From: Saccharospirillum sp. MSK14-1
Lineage (GTDB): Bacteria; Pseudomonadota; Gammaproteobacteria; Pseudomonadales; Natronospirillaceae
Assembly (NCBI RefSeq): GCF_003054965.1
Contig: NZ_MIES01000002.1
Span: 1-64,000 of the forward strand
Length of the DNA stretch: 64,000 nt
Reading direction: 5' to 3'
The notes under the pieces were generated by a model. That model ran no database searches and was not told where the DNA came from. It saw only the letters and a list, made by a program, of their open reading frames with translations. The number at the start of each line of letters is the position of its first letter. Positions within the stretch are counted from its first letter, which is position 1. Both the position numbers and the translations under genes were made by a program. This document shows, one piece after another, positions 28,250 through 36,499 of this stretch.

Positions 28250-29029
28250 TCAATTGAGGGCGTAATAGGCAGGCAGGTCGTGCTGTTTCAGATCGTTGTA
28301 GTCAATTAATTCGGACAGTTCACGAATGTAGGCTTCGCCGCGAATCGAATAACTTTCCAGCCCCCAGGCCAGAGTGTCGCTTTCCAATGGCAACGACAAG
28401 TAGCGCAATTCAGAGCGAATATTGCGCAACGCCAGATAGGGTTCGTGCGTATTCACATTGCGGTAGTAAGCCGACACCGCTTGAGCAATGCTGTCGAAGG
28501 CTTTGACTTCATAACGCTCGCCTTCGGGGCGACCAGTCGGTACCAGGCCGCATCCGGTCTGGAAGCACCATTGACCAAATAAATTGTTGCCCTCAGTGGC
28601 AAAACGACTGGTACCCCAACCGCTTTCTTTAGCGGCCTGAGCCAATACCAGTGACACCGGCAAGATGTCGGCGCGGTGCAACATGTGTTCAAAATAGTCC
28701 TGGGTGCCAGGGGCGGCCTCGACTTCGTAATAGCGGCCCAGGCGCGTCAACAGAGTTTTCTGCCAGGACTGATACGGCACGTCCGCGTTTGCCTGATCAC
28801 GCATCTGCAATAACCAGGCGCGCTCCGCCTCGATACGCTGATTTTCAGCCTGAACACGAGGCGCCAAAAACTCAATGAATTGCGACTTTTTCGTAGCAAC
28901 ATCCGCAATTTGCGTCAGATCCGGCAGATCGGTTTCCAGTAACGCGACGTCATTGGCACGAGCGGGCAACCACAGCAATGCAACCGCGCCTAACAGTGCC
29001 AGGATGTATTGATGTCTCACCAACCGCAT
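28250..29029 (-). CDS. bax: Bax-like glucosaminidase-domain protein
   Basis: The 259-residue protein has an N-terminal signal/anchor (about residues 7-24, ending LWLPARA-ND). A glucosaminidase (PF01832-type) domain follows with the catalytic-site segment VLAQAAKESGWGTSRFATEGNNLFGQWC, including Glu after LAQAAK. C-terminal helices complete the Bax family layout. It probably cleaves N-acetylglucosaminyl bonds of peptidoglycan in the periplasm; the E. coli homologue's role is not settled. ATG 29029 with AGGTGG is preferred to a GTG four codons upstream. A good promoter lies at 29072-29100. Confidence 0.88.
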   Translation of the reverse strand: MRLVRHQYILALLGAVALLWLPARANDVALLETDLPDLTQIADVATKKSQFIEFLAPRVQAENQRIEAERAWLLQMRDQANADVPYQSWQKTLLTRLGRYYEVEAAPGTQDYFEHMLHRADILPVSLVLAQAAKESGWGTSRFATEGNNLFGQWCFQTGCGLVPTGRPEGERYEVKAFDSIAQAVSAYYRNVNTHEPYLALRNIRSELRYLSLPLESDTLAWGLESYSIRGEAYIRELSELIDYNDLKQHDLPAYYALN

Positions 29030-29071
29030 TAAGGCGCCCACCTTCTAGTATCCAAGTTTCATCGCGCGGCG

Positions 29072-29100
29072 ATTATACGCAGCGGTCAAAAAGTCGCCAA
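29072..29100 (-). promoter_or_regulatory. Sigma-70 promoter for the bax-like gene
   Basis: On the minus strand TTGGCG (29100-29095), a 17-bp spacer and a perfect TATAAT (29077-29072) form a good sigma-70 promoter, giving a leader of about 35 nt. The MFS gene diverges on the other strand. Confidence 0.7.
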
Positions 29101-29166
29101 CGCTTTGCTTGACCTTAACGCTGCGAGAAGCTTTAGTCTGGCGCTCTACCCTGTTTGGAAGCCCCG

Positions 29167-30453
29167 ATGTCAGCCATTCCCCGTAATCTTTGGATCTTGA
29201 TTGCTACTCAAGCATTCTCCATGACATCCGCGCCACTCGTCATTTTGATCGGTGGCCTGGTCGGTGCTCGCTTAGCACCCAGTCCTCAGTTAGCCACCTT
29301 ACCGGTGGCTGTGCTGATTCTTGCCACCGCACTCAGCACCCTGCCCGCCTCACTGCTGATGCAAAAATTCGGGCGCAGGCTGGGGTTTCTCAGTGGCAAT
29401 GCCGTCTCAATTTTCGGTTGTTTACTGGGTTTTCTGGCGTTGAACCAGGCCAGTTTTGGGCTGTTGCTGCTGGCCACCGCCTGCCTGGGTTTTAACATTG
29501 CTTTCGTTAACCAGTACCGCTTTGCCGCTATGGAAAGCGTCACTTCTGAGCGCCATGGCCAAGCTGTTTCATGGTTATTGCTCGGCGGCATCTTCGCCGC
29601 CATCGTCGGGCCGGAAGCAGGCGCCCGCGGGGAGTCGCTGACGGCGGCTCCATACGCCGGTTCCTTTTTGCTGTTAGCGGCTCTGCAACTGGTCAGCACC
29701 TGTTTGCTGGCTTTTGGCTTTCGCGACCCGGTTATGGTCGCTGAATCCGCCGACGCTGACGGTCGCCCCTGGGCCCGGCTCCTGGCTCAACCACTGCTGT
29801 GGCTGGCGCTACTATCCGGTGCCGTCGCCTACAGTGTTATGAGTCTGGTGATGACGGCCGCACCAATCAGCATGCATGAGTTCGATCATCACAGCCTGTC
29901 GATGACCAAAGGCGCCATTCAGGCGCATATTCTGGCCATGTTTTTGCCATCGCTGGCAACCGCCACTCTAATCCGTCGCTTCGGACCGCAGGTGCTGATG
30001 GTGACCGGCCTGGTGATTTACGCCGGCATGGTCGTGGTTGGTCTAAGCGGTCGCAGCCTGGGCCACTACGGCGGCTCACTGATTTTGCTGGGTATCGGCT
30101 GGAATTTTCTGTTTGTGGCAGGCACCGCCTTGCTGCCGCGCACCTATGTTGGCAAGGAGCGTTTTCGGGTTCAGGCGGTGAATGATTTTCTGGTGTTTGG
30201 CACCCAGGCGATTGCATCGCTCGGTGCTGGCTGGTTTTTGTTCCAGTTTGGCTGGAACACGCTGATCTGGGTGACCGTACCACTGGTCGTTGGTTTGGCG
30301 CTGCTGGCGCTGTGGGTCAGCAGCGGCCGAGGTCATAGGATTAACGGCGTGGGCGACGTTGCTGACGCTGATCTTCAACCGGTAAACGAATCGGCTCCGG
30401 TGTCCGGGACGACGTCGGCGCAATCATCAGTGCCGCCAACGCAATCAAACTGA
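29167..30453 (+). CDS. MFS transporter
   Basis: The 428-residue polytopic protein has about 12 predicted membrane helices and the MFS loop 2-3 motif variant LLMQKFGRRLGFLSGN (G-x-L-x-x-x-x-G-R-R type). Substrate specificity cannot be read from sequence. ATG 29167 follows GGAAG; a TTG four codons earlier is less likely. The last 35-40 residues (from about HRINGVGD) are hydrophilic, Ser/Thr/Ala/Pro-rich and unlike the core. This tail coincides exactly with a small antisense membrane ORF, so the gene may have been extended through a neighbour. Confidence 0.85.
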   Translation: MSAIPRNLWILIATQAFSMTSAPLVILIGGLVGARLAPSPQLATLPVAVLILATALSTLPASLLMQKFGRRLGFLSGNAVSIFGCLLGFLALNQASFGLLLLATACLGFNIAFVNQYRFAAMESVTSERHGQAVSWLLLGGIFAAIVGPEAGARGESLTAAPYAGSFLLLAALQLVSTCLLAFGFRDPVMVAESADADGRPWARLLAQPLLWLALLSGAVAYSVMSLVMTAAPISMHEFDHHSLSMTKGAIQAHILAMFLPSLATATLIRRFGPQVLMVTGLVIYAGMVVVGLSGRSLGHYGGSLILLGIGWNFLFVAGTALLPRTYVGKERFRVQAVNDFLVFGTQAIASLGAGWFLFQFGWNTLIWVTVPLVVGLALLALWVSSGRGHRINGVGDVADADLQPVNESAPVSGTTSAQSSVPPTQSN

Positions 30454-30475
30454 CAACGAGCAATAATGCGGACAT
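30341..30475 (-). CDS. Possible 44-residue single-pass membrane protein, antisense to the MFS tail
   Basis: An ATG at 30475 opens a 44-codon frame. A hydrophobic N-terminal helix (MSALLLVVSLIALAALMIAP) is followed by a short Pro/Arg/Gln-rich tail (RTPEPIRLPVEDQRQQRRP). A GAGG ribosome-site-like sequence lies 9 nt upstream on the minus strand. It overlaps the last 113 bp of the convergent MFS gene and lies downstream of the DUF1820 gene on the same strand. Evidence is composition, topology and ribosome site only; I recognise no family. It could be a real small membrane protein or chance. Confidence 0.4.
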   Translation of the reverse strand: MSALLLVVSLIALAALMIAPTSSRTPEPIRLPVEDQRQQRRPRR

Positions 30476-30589
30476 GGCTCTTACCTCACCTGGCCTGTGA
30501 GCACTCGAAGCAGCGCTCTTTGGAATCAGTATAGTCCGGCAGGGGTCGAGTTCCAGCCGGATACTGGCAACTTCCGGTAAAGACGGCGG

Positions 30590-30916
30590 TTATTCCGAGC
30601 GCCGCGGTCCACTGGCTGGAAACTGAATCACCGGCCCGCCTTTGCTGTCACGAATGCGGGCCGCCCCTTCTTTCTCCACTTCATCGATGCGCACAATGGC
30701 GTGCATTGGGATAAAACTGCGTTTGACGCCGCTGAATTCCTTCTGCAACCGCTCTTCACCGGGATCGACCAACACCTGACTGCGCTCACCAAACAACAAT
30801 TCCTCCACTTCGATAAACCCATAGAGTTCGCTTTGAAAGATGCGCGCACAGTAAATCTCGTAAACCTTGTCCTGATTAATAAAGGACACACGGTAAATGG
30901 CTTGGGGCGTGGTCAT
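30590..30916 (-). CDS. DUF1820 family protein
   Basis: The 108-residue small cytosolic protein with YRVSFINQDKVYEIYCARIFQSELYGFIEVEELLFGERSQVLVDPGEERLQKEF and a central FIPMHAIVRIDEV is the DUF1820 pattern found widely in gammaproteobacteria. The function is unknown. It stands divergent from miaB. A candidate small membrane ORF follows on the same strand. Confidence 0.88.
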   Translation of the reverse strand: MTTPQAIYRVSFINQDKVYEIYCARIFQSELYGFIEVEELLFGERSQVLVDPGEERLQKEFSGVKRSFIPMHAIVRIDEVEKEGAARIRDSKGGPVIQFPASGPRRSE

Positions 30917-31010
30917 GCAGCCTCATTACAATAGGAATGGGATTGCGCTCAATATGGATGCGCTGATGCGCGTATTCAATGCCTGCCAACACCCCGCAGA
31001 GACCCTCAAA

Positions 31011-31030
31011 AACCATCGTAATCGATGGTT
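31011..31030. repeat. Perfect inverted repeat upstream of miaB
   Basis: AACCATCG-TAAT-CGATGGTT is a perfect 8-bp dyad with a 4-nt centre. Its right end shares two bases with the -35 of the miaB promoter. On the minus strand it is followed by TTTTTGAG, so it could equally act as a short terminator-like hairpin read leftward. No known operator is matched. Confidence 0.5.
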
Positions 31031-31057
31031 GGGTCGAAGCGGATGAAGGCGTATAAT
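31029..31057 (+). promoter_or_regulatory. Sigma-70 promoter for miaB
   Basis: TTGGGT (31029-31034), 17-bp spacer and perfect TATAAT (31052-31057) lie 46 bp before the miaB ATG. An inverted repeat overlaps the -35. Confidence 0.7.
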
Positions 31058-31102
31058 CGCCGCCCCCAATATGCACTGACAACGAAGACCACCACGGATC
31101 TC

Positions 31103-32467
31103 ATGACCAAAAAGCTGTTTATCAAAACCCATGGCTGCCAGATGAACGAGTACGACTCAGCCCGCATGGCTGATTTGCTCGGCGACAGCCACGGTTATGA
31201 GCTGACCGACTCAGCCGAAGACGCCGACGTCTTGCTGCTGAACACTTGCTCCATTCGCGAAAAAGCGCAGGACAAGGTGTTTCACCAACTCGGTCGCTGG
31301 AAACGCTTAAAGGCGAAAAACCCCAATTTAAAGATTGGCGTGGGTGGCTGCGTGGCCTCTCAGGAAGGTGAAGCCATCTCCGAGCGCGCACCTTATGTGG
31401 ATATGATCTTCGGCCCGCAGACACTGCACCGCCTCCCGACCATGCTCGATGGTGCCAACAATCAGTCCCCGACCAGCAGCAATCGCATTGCCATGGTCGA
31501 CGTCACCTTCCCGGAAATTGAAAAATTTGATCACCTGCCCGCGCCGAAGAGCGATGGCGTCTCGGCTTTTGTCTCAGTGATGGAAGGTTGCTCCAAGTAC
31601 TGCACTTTCTGTGTCGTGCCCTACACGCGAGGCGAAGAAGTCAGCCGACCGTTCGATGATGTGATCGCCGAAGTGGCGCACTTGGCGGCTCAGGGTGTGC
31701 GTGAAATCAATTTCCTTGGCCAGAACGTCAACGCCTATCGTGGCCCCCGCCACGACGGCGGCGAGGCCGACCTGGCCGAACTGATCACCCTGGCGGCGCA
31801 GATCGACGGCATCGACCGCATTCGCTTCACCACCAGCCATCCGGTGGAATTCACCGATTCACTGGTTGATGCGTTTAAAGACGTACCGGAACTGGTCAGT
31901 CACCTGCATTTGCCAGTACAAAGCGGCTCCGACAATATTCTGGCCGCGATGAAGCGCGGTCATAGCGCGACTGAATACGTCGAGAAGATGGAGCGTATTC
32001 GCGCGAACCGCCCGGACATCAGCTTCTCATCGGACTTTATCGTCGGTTTTCCCGGTGAAACAGAGGCCGATTTTGAAGCGACGATGAACCTGATTCAGAC
32101 CATCGGCTTCGATCACAGCTTCAGTTTCGTCTACAGCCCGCGTCCTGGCACACCGGCCGCTGGCCTGGAGGACGACACGCCGGAAGCGGTGAAAAAGCAG
32201 CGGCTGGCCATTTTGCAAGAACGCATTACTCAACAGGCGCAACAGATCAGTCGTCGCATGGTTGGTTCTACCCAGATCGTGCTGGTCACTGGTCCGTCTG
32301 AACGAGACCCGAACGAGCTGCAGGGTCGCACCGAAAACAACCGCCCAACTTTCTTTGGCTATGATGGTGAAGACGATTTGGTCGGAAAGTTTGTCCAGGT
32401 GCGAATCACCGAGGCGTACTCCAATTCATTACGCGGCGAGGTCGTCAACGCCGACCTGGCGTACTGA
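31103..32467 (+). CDS. miaB: tRNA-2-methylthio-N6-dimethylallyladenosine synthase
   Basis: The 454-residue radical-SAM methylthiotransferase adds the 2-methylthio group to i6A37 of tRNAs. The N-terminal UPF0004 domain starts [20 protein letters not shown], with cluster cysteines in [18 protein letters not shown] and [12 protein letters not shown]. The radical-SAM CxxxCxxC is [17 protein letters not shown], and a C-terminal TRAM domain follows. ATG 31103 gives the family N-terminus; a start 26 codons earlier would precede the promoter. It leads into ybeZ-ybeY-ybeX, a conserved arrangement. Confidence 0.96.
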   Translation: MTKKLFIKTHGCQMNEYDSARMADLLGDSHGYELTDSAEDADVLLLNTCSIREKAQDKVFHQLGRWKRLKAKNPNLKIGVGGCVASQEGEAISERAPYVDMIFGPQTLHRLPTMLDGANNQSPTSSNRIAMVDVTFPEIEKFDHLPAPKSDGVSAFVSVMEGCSKYCTFCVVPYTRGEEVSRPFDDVIAEVAHLAAQGVREINFLGQNVNAYRGPRHDGGEADLAELITLAAQIDGIDRIRFTTSHPVEFTDSLVDAFKDVPELVSHLHLPVQSGSDNILAAMKRGHSATEYVEKMERIRANRPDISFSSDFIVGFPGETEADFEATMNLIQTIGFDHSFSFVYSPRPGTPAAGLEDDTPEAVKKQRLAILQERITQQAQQISRRMVGSTQIVLVTGPSERDPNELQGRTENNRPTFFGYDGEDDLVGKFVQVRITEAYSNSLRGEVVNADLAY

Positions 32468-32592
32468 TGAGTGGCTGGATCAAACCAAGCGCTATAAAAC
32501 GAACGTTTTTTAGACGAATGGCATTTTGACAGCCTCGTACCGCGGCGTATCCTTGACCGAGACCCAACTCCCATTAGAGGACTTCACCTACT

Positions 32593-33597
32593 TTGACTAA
32601 CCCGTCCCTGGCCGGGCTCGACGCCCCGGCATCGGGTCAGCGTCAATTCGAGCTGCAACCCGACAACCCCCAGCGACTGGCCAGCCTCTGTGGCCTGGCT
32701 AACGATAACCTCAAGCAGATCGAAGAACGCCTGGACGTGCGAGTGCTCAATCGTGGCAATCGCTTTGAAGTTCAGGGTGACGATGGTTCTGCGCAAGCCG
32801 CTGAAGACATCATCAGACGGTTGTACCGCGAAACCAAAGGCGGACGTGATCTGCTGCCGGATACCATCAACCTCTTTCTACAAGCTTCCGAAGTGGAAAC
32901 ACTGAAGCAACCGGAAGAGCAGACGCACGATCAGAAACTCTACGTGCTGCACACGCCCAAGTCGGTCATCAAACCGCGAGGACCTAACCAGCGCGGCTAT
33001 GTGCACAATGTGCTGACGCACGACATCAATTTTGGTGTCGGCCCAGCCGGTACGGGTAAAACCTTCCTGGCGGTTGCCTGTGCCGTCCATGCGCTGAGCA
33101 AAGACCAGATCAAACGCATTGTCCTGGTGCGACCTGCGGTCGAAGCCGGCGAAAAACTGGGCTTTTTACCCGGCGATCTGAGCCAGAAAGTCGATCCTTA
33201 TCTGCGTCCGCTGTACGACGCTCTCTACGAGATGCTCGGTTTCGAGAAGGTCGATCGCCTGATTGAGCGCAACGTCATCGAAGTCGCGCCCTTGGCCTAT
33301 ATGCGCGGCCGCACGCTGAGTAACTCCTTCATCATTCTCGATGAAAGCCAGAACACCACGCGCGAACAGATGAAGATGTTCTTAACGCGCATCGGTTTTG
33401 GTTCCACCGCGGTGATCAACGGCGACCCGACGCAGATCGACCTGCCGCGCGGCCAGAGCTCTGGTCTGGCGCATGCGCTGGACGTATTAGGCGGGGTTGA
33501 CGGTATCAGCGTCACTCAATTTGGCTCCAAAGATGTGGTGCGCCATCCGTTGGTGCAACGCATCGTTGATGCTTACGACGCGCACGAGCAGGCATGA
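32593..33597 (+). CDS. ybeZ: PhoH-like ATPase YbeZ
   Basis: The 334-residue PhoH-family ATPase has an N-terminal KH-like region ([29 protein letters not shown]). Walker A is [15 protein letters not shown] (about residue 152), Walker B is [11 protein letters not shown], and the PhoH block [21 protein letters not shown] is intact. It works with the rRNA endonuclease YbeY in ribosome maturation and quality control. The start is TTG at 32593, with AGAGGA about 12 nt upstream; no ATG precedes the conserved N-terminus. Its stop overlaps the ybeY ATG. Confidence 0.94.
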   Translation: MTNPSLAGLDAPASGQRQFELQPDNPQRLASLCGLANDNLKQIEERLDVRVLNRGNRFEVQGDDGSAQAAEDIIRRLYRETKGGRDLLPDTINLFLQASEVETLKQPEEQTHDQKLYVLHTPKSVIKPRGPNQRGYVHNVLTHDINFGVGPAGTGKTFLAVACAVHALSKDQIKRIVLVRPAVEAGEKLGFLPGDLSQKVDPYLRPLYDALYEMLGFEKVDRLIERNVIEVAPLAYMRGRTLSNSFIILDESQNTTREQMKMFLTRIGFGSTAVINGDPTQIDLPRGQSSGLAHALDVLGGVDGISVTQFGSKDVVRHPLVQRIVDAYDAHEQA

Positions 33598-34079
33598 AAC
33601 TCGACCTGGACCTGCAACGGGCCACGAGCGGCGAACATCTGCCGCAACCGGCCCAATTTGAGCGCTGGCTGATACAGGTGCTGGCCGGTTATCGCGATCA
33701 CGCCAGCGTGTGTATTCGCATGGTCGATGAACCGGAAAGCCAGAGCCTGAATAGAGACTATCGCGGCAAAGACAAGCCCACCAACGTGTTGTCCTTCCCG
33801 TTTGAGTTGCCGCCGGGCATTGACGACGCACAGGCACAGGCTTTGCTAGGCGATCTGGTCATTTGCGTACCGGTCTTGGAACGCGAAGCCGCCGAGCAAG
33901 GTAAGACGACTGAGCAACACTGGGCTCACCTGGTGATTCACGGCGCCTTGCATCTGCTCGGTTTTGACCATATTGACCCGCAAGACGCTGACATCATGGA
34001 AAATATTGAACGTCGTGTGCTGGCCGATCTAGGCTTGCCCGACCCCTACTTGCTGCCGGACGCCACCGACAGTCTGTAG
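33594..34079 (+). CDS. ybeY: Endoribonuclease YbeY
   Basis: The 161-residue metalloprotein is involved in 16S rRNA 3' maturation and ribosome quality control. The zinc site is in [20 protein letters not shown] (HGxLHLxGxDH signature), and [16 protein letters not shown] is also typical. It overlaps ybeZ by 4 bp (ATGA) and is followed by ybeX. Length is normal for the family. Confidence 0.96.
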   Translation: MKLDLDLQRATSGEHLPQPAQFERWLIQVLAGYRDHASVCIRMVDEPESQSLNRDYRGKDKPTNVLSFPFELPPGIDDAQAQALLGDLVICVPVLEREAAEQGKTTEQHWAHLVIHGALHLLGFDHIDPQDADIMENIERRVLADLGLPDPYLLPDATDSL

Positions 34080-34127
34080 GGCCAAACCACCGGGCTGGTC
34101 CGGTAACAACAGAGGAACAATGGCGCC

Positions 34128-35000
34128 ATGAGCGACGAACGACCCACGAGTAGCAACCCCGGGAAGCGATCCTGGCTGGATCGACTGGCAGACGCTTTTA
34201 CCGGGGAACCCAAGGATCGCGAAGATCTGCTCAGCGTCCTCAAAGACGCTCAGGATAAAGACATCCTGGACAATGAAGCCTTTAAGATCATCGAAGGCGC
34301 GTTGAACGTTTCTGACATGCATGTGCGCGACATCATGATTCCCCGCTCGCAGATGGTCAGTGTCGAAACCGACGAAACCATCGAAGACTGGCTGGGAAAA
34401 ATCGTCGAATCCGGCCACTCCCGTTTTCCGGTGTTGGGCGAAAATTCTGACGAAGTCGTCGGTGTGTTGCTGGCCAAAGACTTATTGGGTCTCGGTCTGC
34501 AAACGGGCTTCAAACTCGACCAAATGCAGGCTCGGCTGACCAGCCTGATTCGCTCAGTGAATTTCGTCCCCGAAAGCAAACGCCTCAACGTTCTGCTCAA
34601 AGATTTCCGCTCTAACCGCAATCACATGGCGGTGGTGGTCGATGAATACGGCCAAACCGCTGGCCTGGTCACCATCGAAGACGTGCTGGAAGAAATCGTC
34701 GGTGAAATCGAAGACGAGCACGATGACGCCGTCGACGCCAACATCCGCCCCAACGGCAACGGCGGCTTCCTGGTCCAGGCTCTGACACCGATCGAAGATT
34801 TCAATGATCACTTCCAAACCGAATTCAGCGATGAAGAATTCGATACCATCGGTGGCATTGTCATGCATAAATTCGGCAAGGTTCCGAAGCGGGATGAATC
34901 CATCACCCTGGGTGACTTGATGGTGCGCGTGATCAACGCTGATAACCGTCGGGTGCGTGCCTTCGAAGTCAATCGCCTCGACAGTCAGGCCGACCTCTAA
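34128..35000 (+). CDS. ybeX: CBS-domain CorC/YbeX protein
   Basis: The 290-residue cytosolic protein has a pair of CBS domains (about residues 65-185, starting [15 protein letters not shown]) and a C-terminal CorC_HlyC transporter-associated domain (about 205-285). There is no membrane DUF21 domain, as expected for CorC/YbeX. It is linked to magnesium/cobalt homeostasis and, in E. coli, to ribosome metabolism with YbeY. The gene usually following, lnt (apolipoprotein N-acyltransferase), is absent; fumC follows instead. Confidence 0.93.
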   Translation: MSDERPTSSNPGKRSWLDRLADAFTGEPKDREDLLSVLKDAQDKDILDNEAFKIIEGALNVSDMHVRDIMIPRSQMVSVETDETIEDWLGKIVESGHSRFPVLGENSDEVVGVLLAKDLLGLGLQTGFKLDQMQARLTSLIRSVNFVPESKRLNVLLKDFRSNRNHMAVVVDEYGQTAGLVTIEDVLEEIVGEIEDEHDDAVDANIRPNGNGGFLVQALTPIEDFNDHFQTEFSDEEFDTIGGIVMHKFGKVPKRDESITLGDLMVRVINADNRRVRAFEVNRLDSQADL

Positions 35001-35016
35001 ACCCCTTTATCTCTTC

Positions 35017-35036
35017 AGGGCGACACCGGTCGCCCT
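35017..35036 (+). terminator. Hairpin after ybeX
   Basis: A perfect 8-bp stem AGGGCGAC (35017-35024) and GTCGCCCT (35029-35036) has an ACCG loop, 17 bp after the ybeX stop. The downstream sequence TGACTTGCC has few T residues, so it is a weak terminator or RNA 3'-end stabiliser that sets ybeX apart from fumC. Confidence 0.45.
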
Positions 35037-35096
35037 TGACTTGCCACGTTCACCCCCAAAATCTTGGCTGTATCAATTGCAGTGGAGATTTCTGTC

Positions 35097-36485
35097 ATGC
35101 GTACCGAATCCGACAGCTTTGGGGAACTGCAGGTTCCTGACGATGCCCTCTATGGTGCCCAGACTGCTCGCGCTCTGGATAACTTCCAACTTTCCGGCGA
35201 ACGCCTGCCAAACGCTTTCATCGACGCCCTGCTCAGCCTCAAAGCGGCAGCGGCGCGTGCTAACGCCGAATTAGGAACGCTGGAACAAGAGCGCGCCGAT
35301 GCCATCGTCGCCGCTACCGAAAAAGCCCGTTCACTGGATTTCGATGCGCAATTCCCCATCGATGTATTCCAGACCGGTTCTGGCACCAGCACCAATATGA
35401 ACGTCAACGAGGTGGTCGCTTACCTGGCCAATCAGGCTGGCGGGTTGACGATCCACCCCAACGACGACGTTAACGCCAGCCAAAGCAGTAACGACAGCAT
35501 TCCCACGGCCATCCAAATCAGCAGTGCCCTGGCAGTGGAAAGTGAATTACTGCCTGCCATTACCCAATTGCGCGATGTGATTGATGAACGCGGTCAGGCG
35601 TTTCGCGATGTCGTTAAAACCGGCCGCACCCATTTAATGGATGCCATGCCGATGACTCTGGAGCAGGAATTTTCCGCCTGGAGCGAAGCGTTAAGTACCA
35701 GTCAACGCCGACTGCAGCAATGTCTGACCCGACTGAAAGCATTGCCGCAAGGTGGCACGGCCATCGGCACCGGCATCAATGCGCCCAAGGGTTTCGCCGA
35801 ACGTTTCTGTGCTCACCTAAACCAGCAATTGCAGAGCGATTTCTGTCCGCACAACAACGCCTTTTACGGCATCAGCAGCCAGGATGCGTCGTTGGAATTA
35901 TCGTCCCATTTGAAGGGTTTAGCGGCGACGTTGATTAAAATCAGCAACGATTTGCGTTGGATGAACTCCGGGCCATTGGCGGGGTTATCTGAGTTGGAAT
36001 TACCGGCACTGCAACCGGGTTCATCGATCATGCCCGGTAAGGTCAATCCGGTGATTCCCGAAGCGGTTTTGATGGCTGCGTATCAGGTAATTGGCTTTGA
36101 TGCAGCCATTACGCTGGGCGCGCAATCGGGTAATTTCCAGCTGAACGTCAGCCTGCCCTTGATCGCTCGCAATCTGTTACAAGGTATGGCTTTGATGACA
36201 ACGGCCTGCCAACATCTGGCCGATAAAGCCATTGCCGGAATCACCGTGAATAAGACGTCCATCGAAGAACCGTTGCACCGTAATCCCATTCTGGTGACCG
36301 CACTGAATCCGGTGGTGGGTTATCAAAAAGCCGCCGACATTGCGAAGGCGGCCTATAAAGATGGACGCCCGATTATTGAGGTGGCCGCTGAGATGACCGA
36401 TGTGTCACAGGAGGAGCTGGCGTCGCTACTCGACCCGACTCTGTTGGCTCATCCGCATTCTGAACCGGTACGCCGTCCGTCTTAA
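35097..36485 (+). CDS. fumC: Class II fumarate hydratase, FumC1 type
   Basis: The 462-residue member of the fumarase/aspartase superfamily shows TGSGTSTNMNVNEVVA, HPNDDVNASQSSNDSIPTA, KTGRTHLMDAMPMT and the signature GSSIMPGKVNPVIPEA. The pattern follows the oxygen-stable FumC1 of Pseudomonas, which reversibly hydrates fumarate to malate when iron is scarce. Aspartase has GSSIMPAKVNP instead. ATG 35097 with GTGGAG upstream is preferred to a start 11 codons earlier. Its TAA overlaps the stop of the convergent RND gene, with both in a hairpin loop. Confidence 0.93.
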   Translation: MRTESDSFGELQVPDDALYGAQTARALDNFQLSGERLPNAFIDALLSLKAAAARANAELGTLEQERADAIVAATEKARSLDFDAQFPIDVFQTGSGTSTNMNVNEVVAYLANQAGGLTIHPNDDVNASQSSNDSIPTAIQISSALAVESELLPAITQLRDVIDERGQAFRDVVKTGRTHLMDAMPMTLEQEFSAWSEALSTSQRRLQQCLTRLKALPQGGTAIGTGINAPKGFAERFCAHLNQQLQSDFCPHNNAFYGISSQDASLELSSHLKGLAATLIKISNDLRWMNSGPLAGLSELELPALQPGSSIMPGKVNPVIPEAVLMAAYQVIGFDAAITLGAQSGNFQLNVSLPLIARNLLQGMALMTTACQHLADKAIAGITVNKTSIEEPLHRNPILVTALNPVVGYQKAADIAKAAYKDGRPIIEVAAEMTDVSQEELASLLDPTLLAHPHSEPVRRPS

Positions 36486-36499
36486 TCGTCGGACGGCGT
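36470..36499. terminator. Bidirectional hairpin with both stop codons in its loop
   Basis: A perfect 10-bp stem ACGCCGTCCG (36470-36479) and CGGACGGCGT (36490-36499) has a 10-nt loop TCTTAATCGT. The loop contains TTAA, the overlapping stop codons of fumC (plus) and the RND gene (minus). No strong T-run follows on either strand, so it may protect 3' ends rather than terminate alone. Confidence 0.6.
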
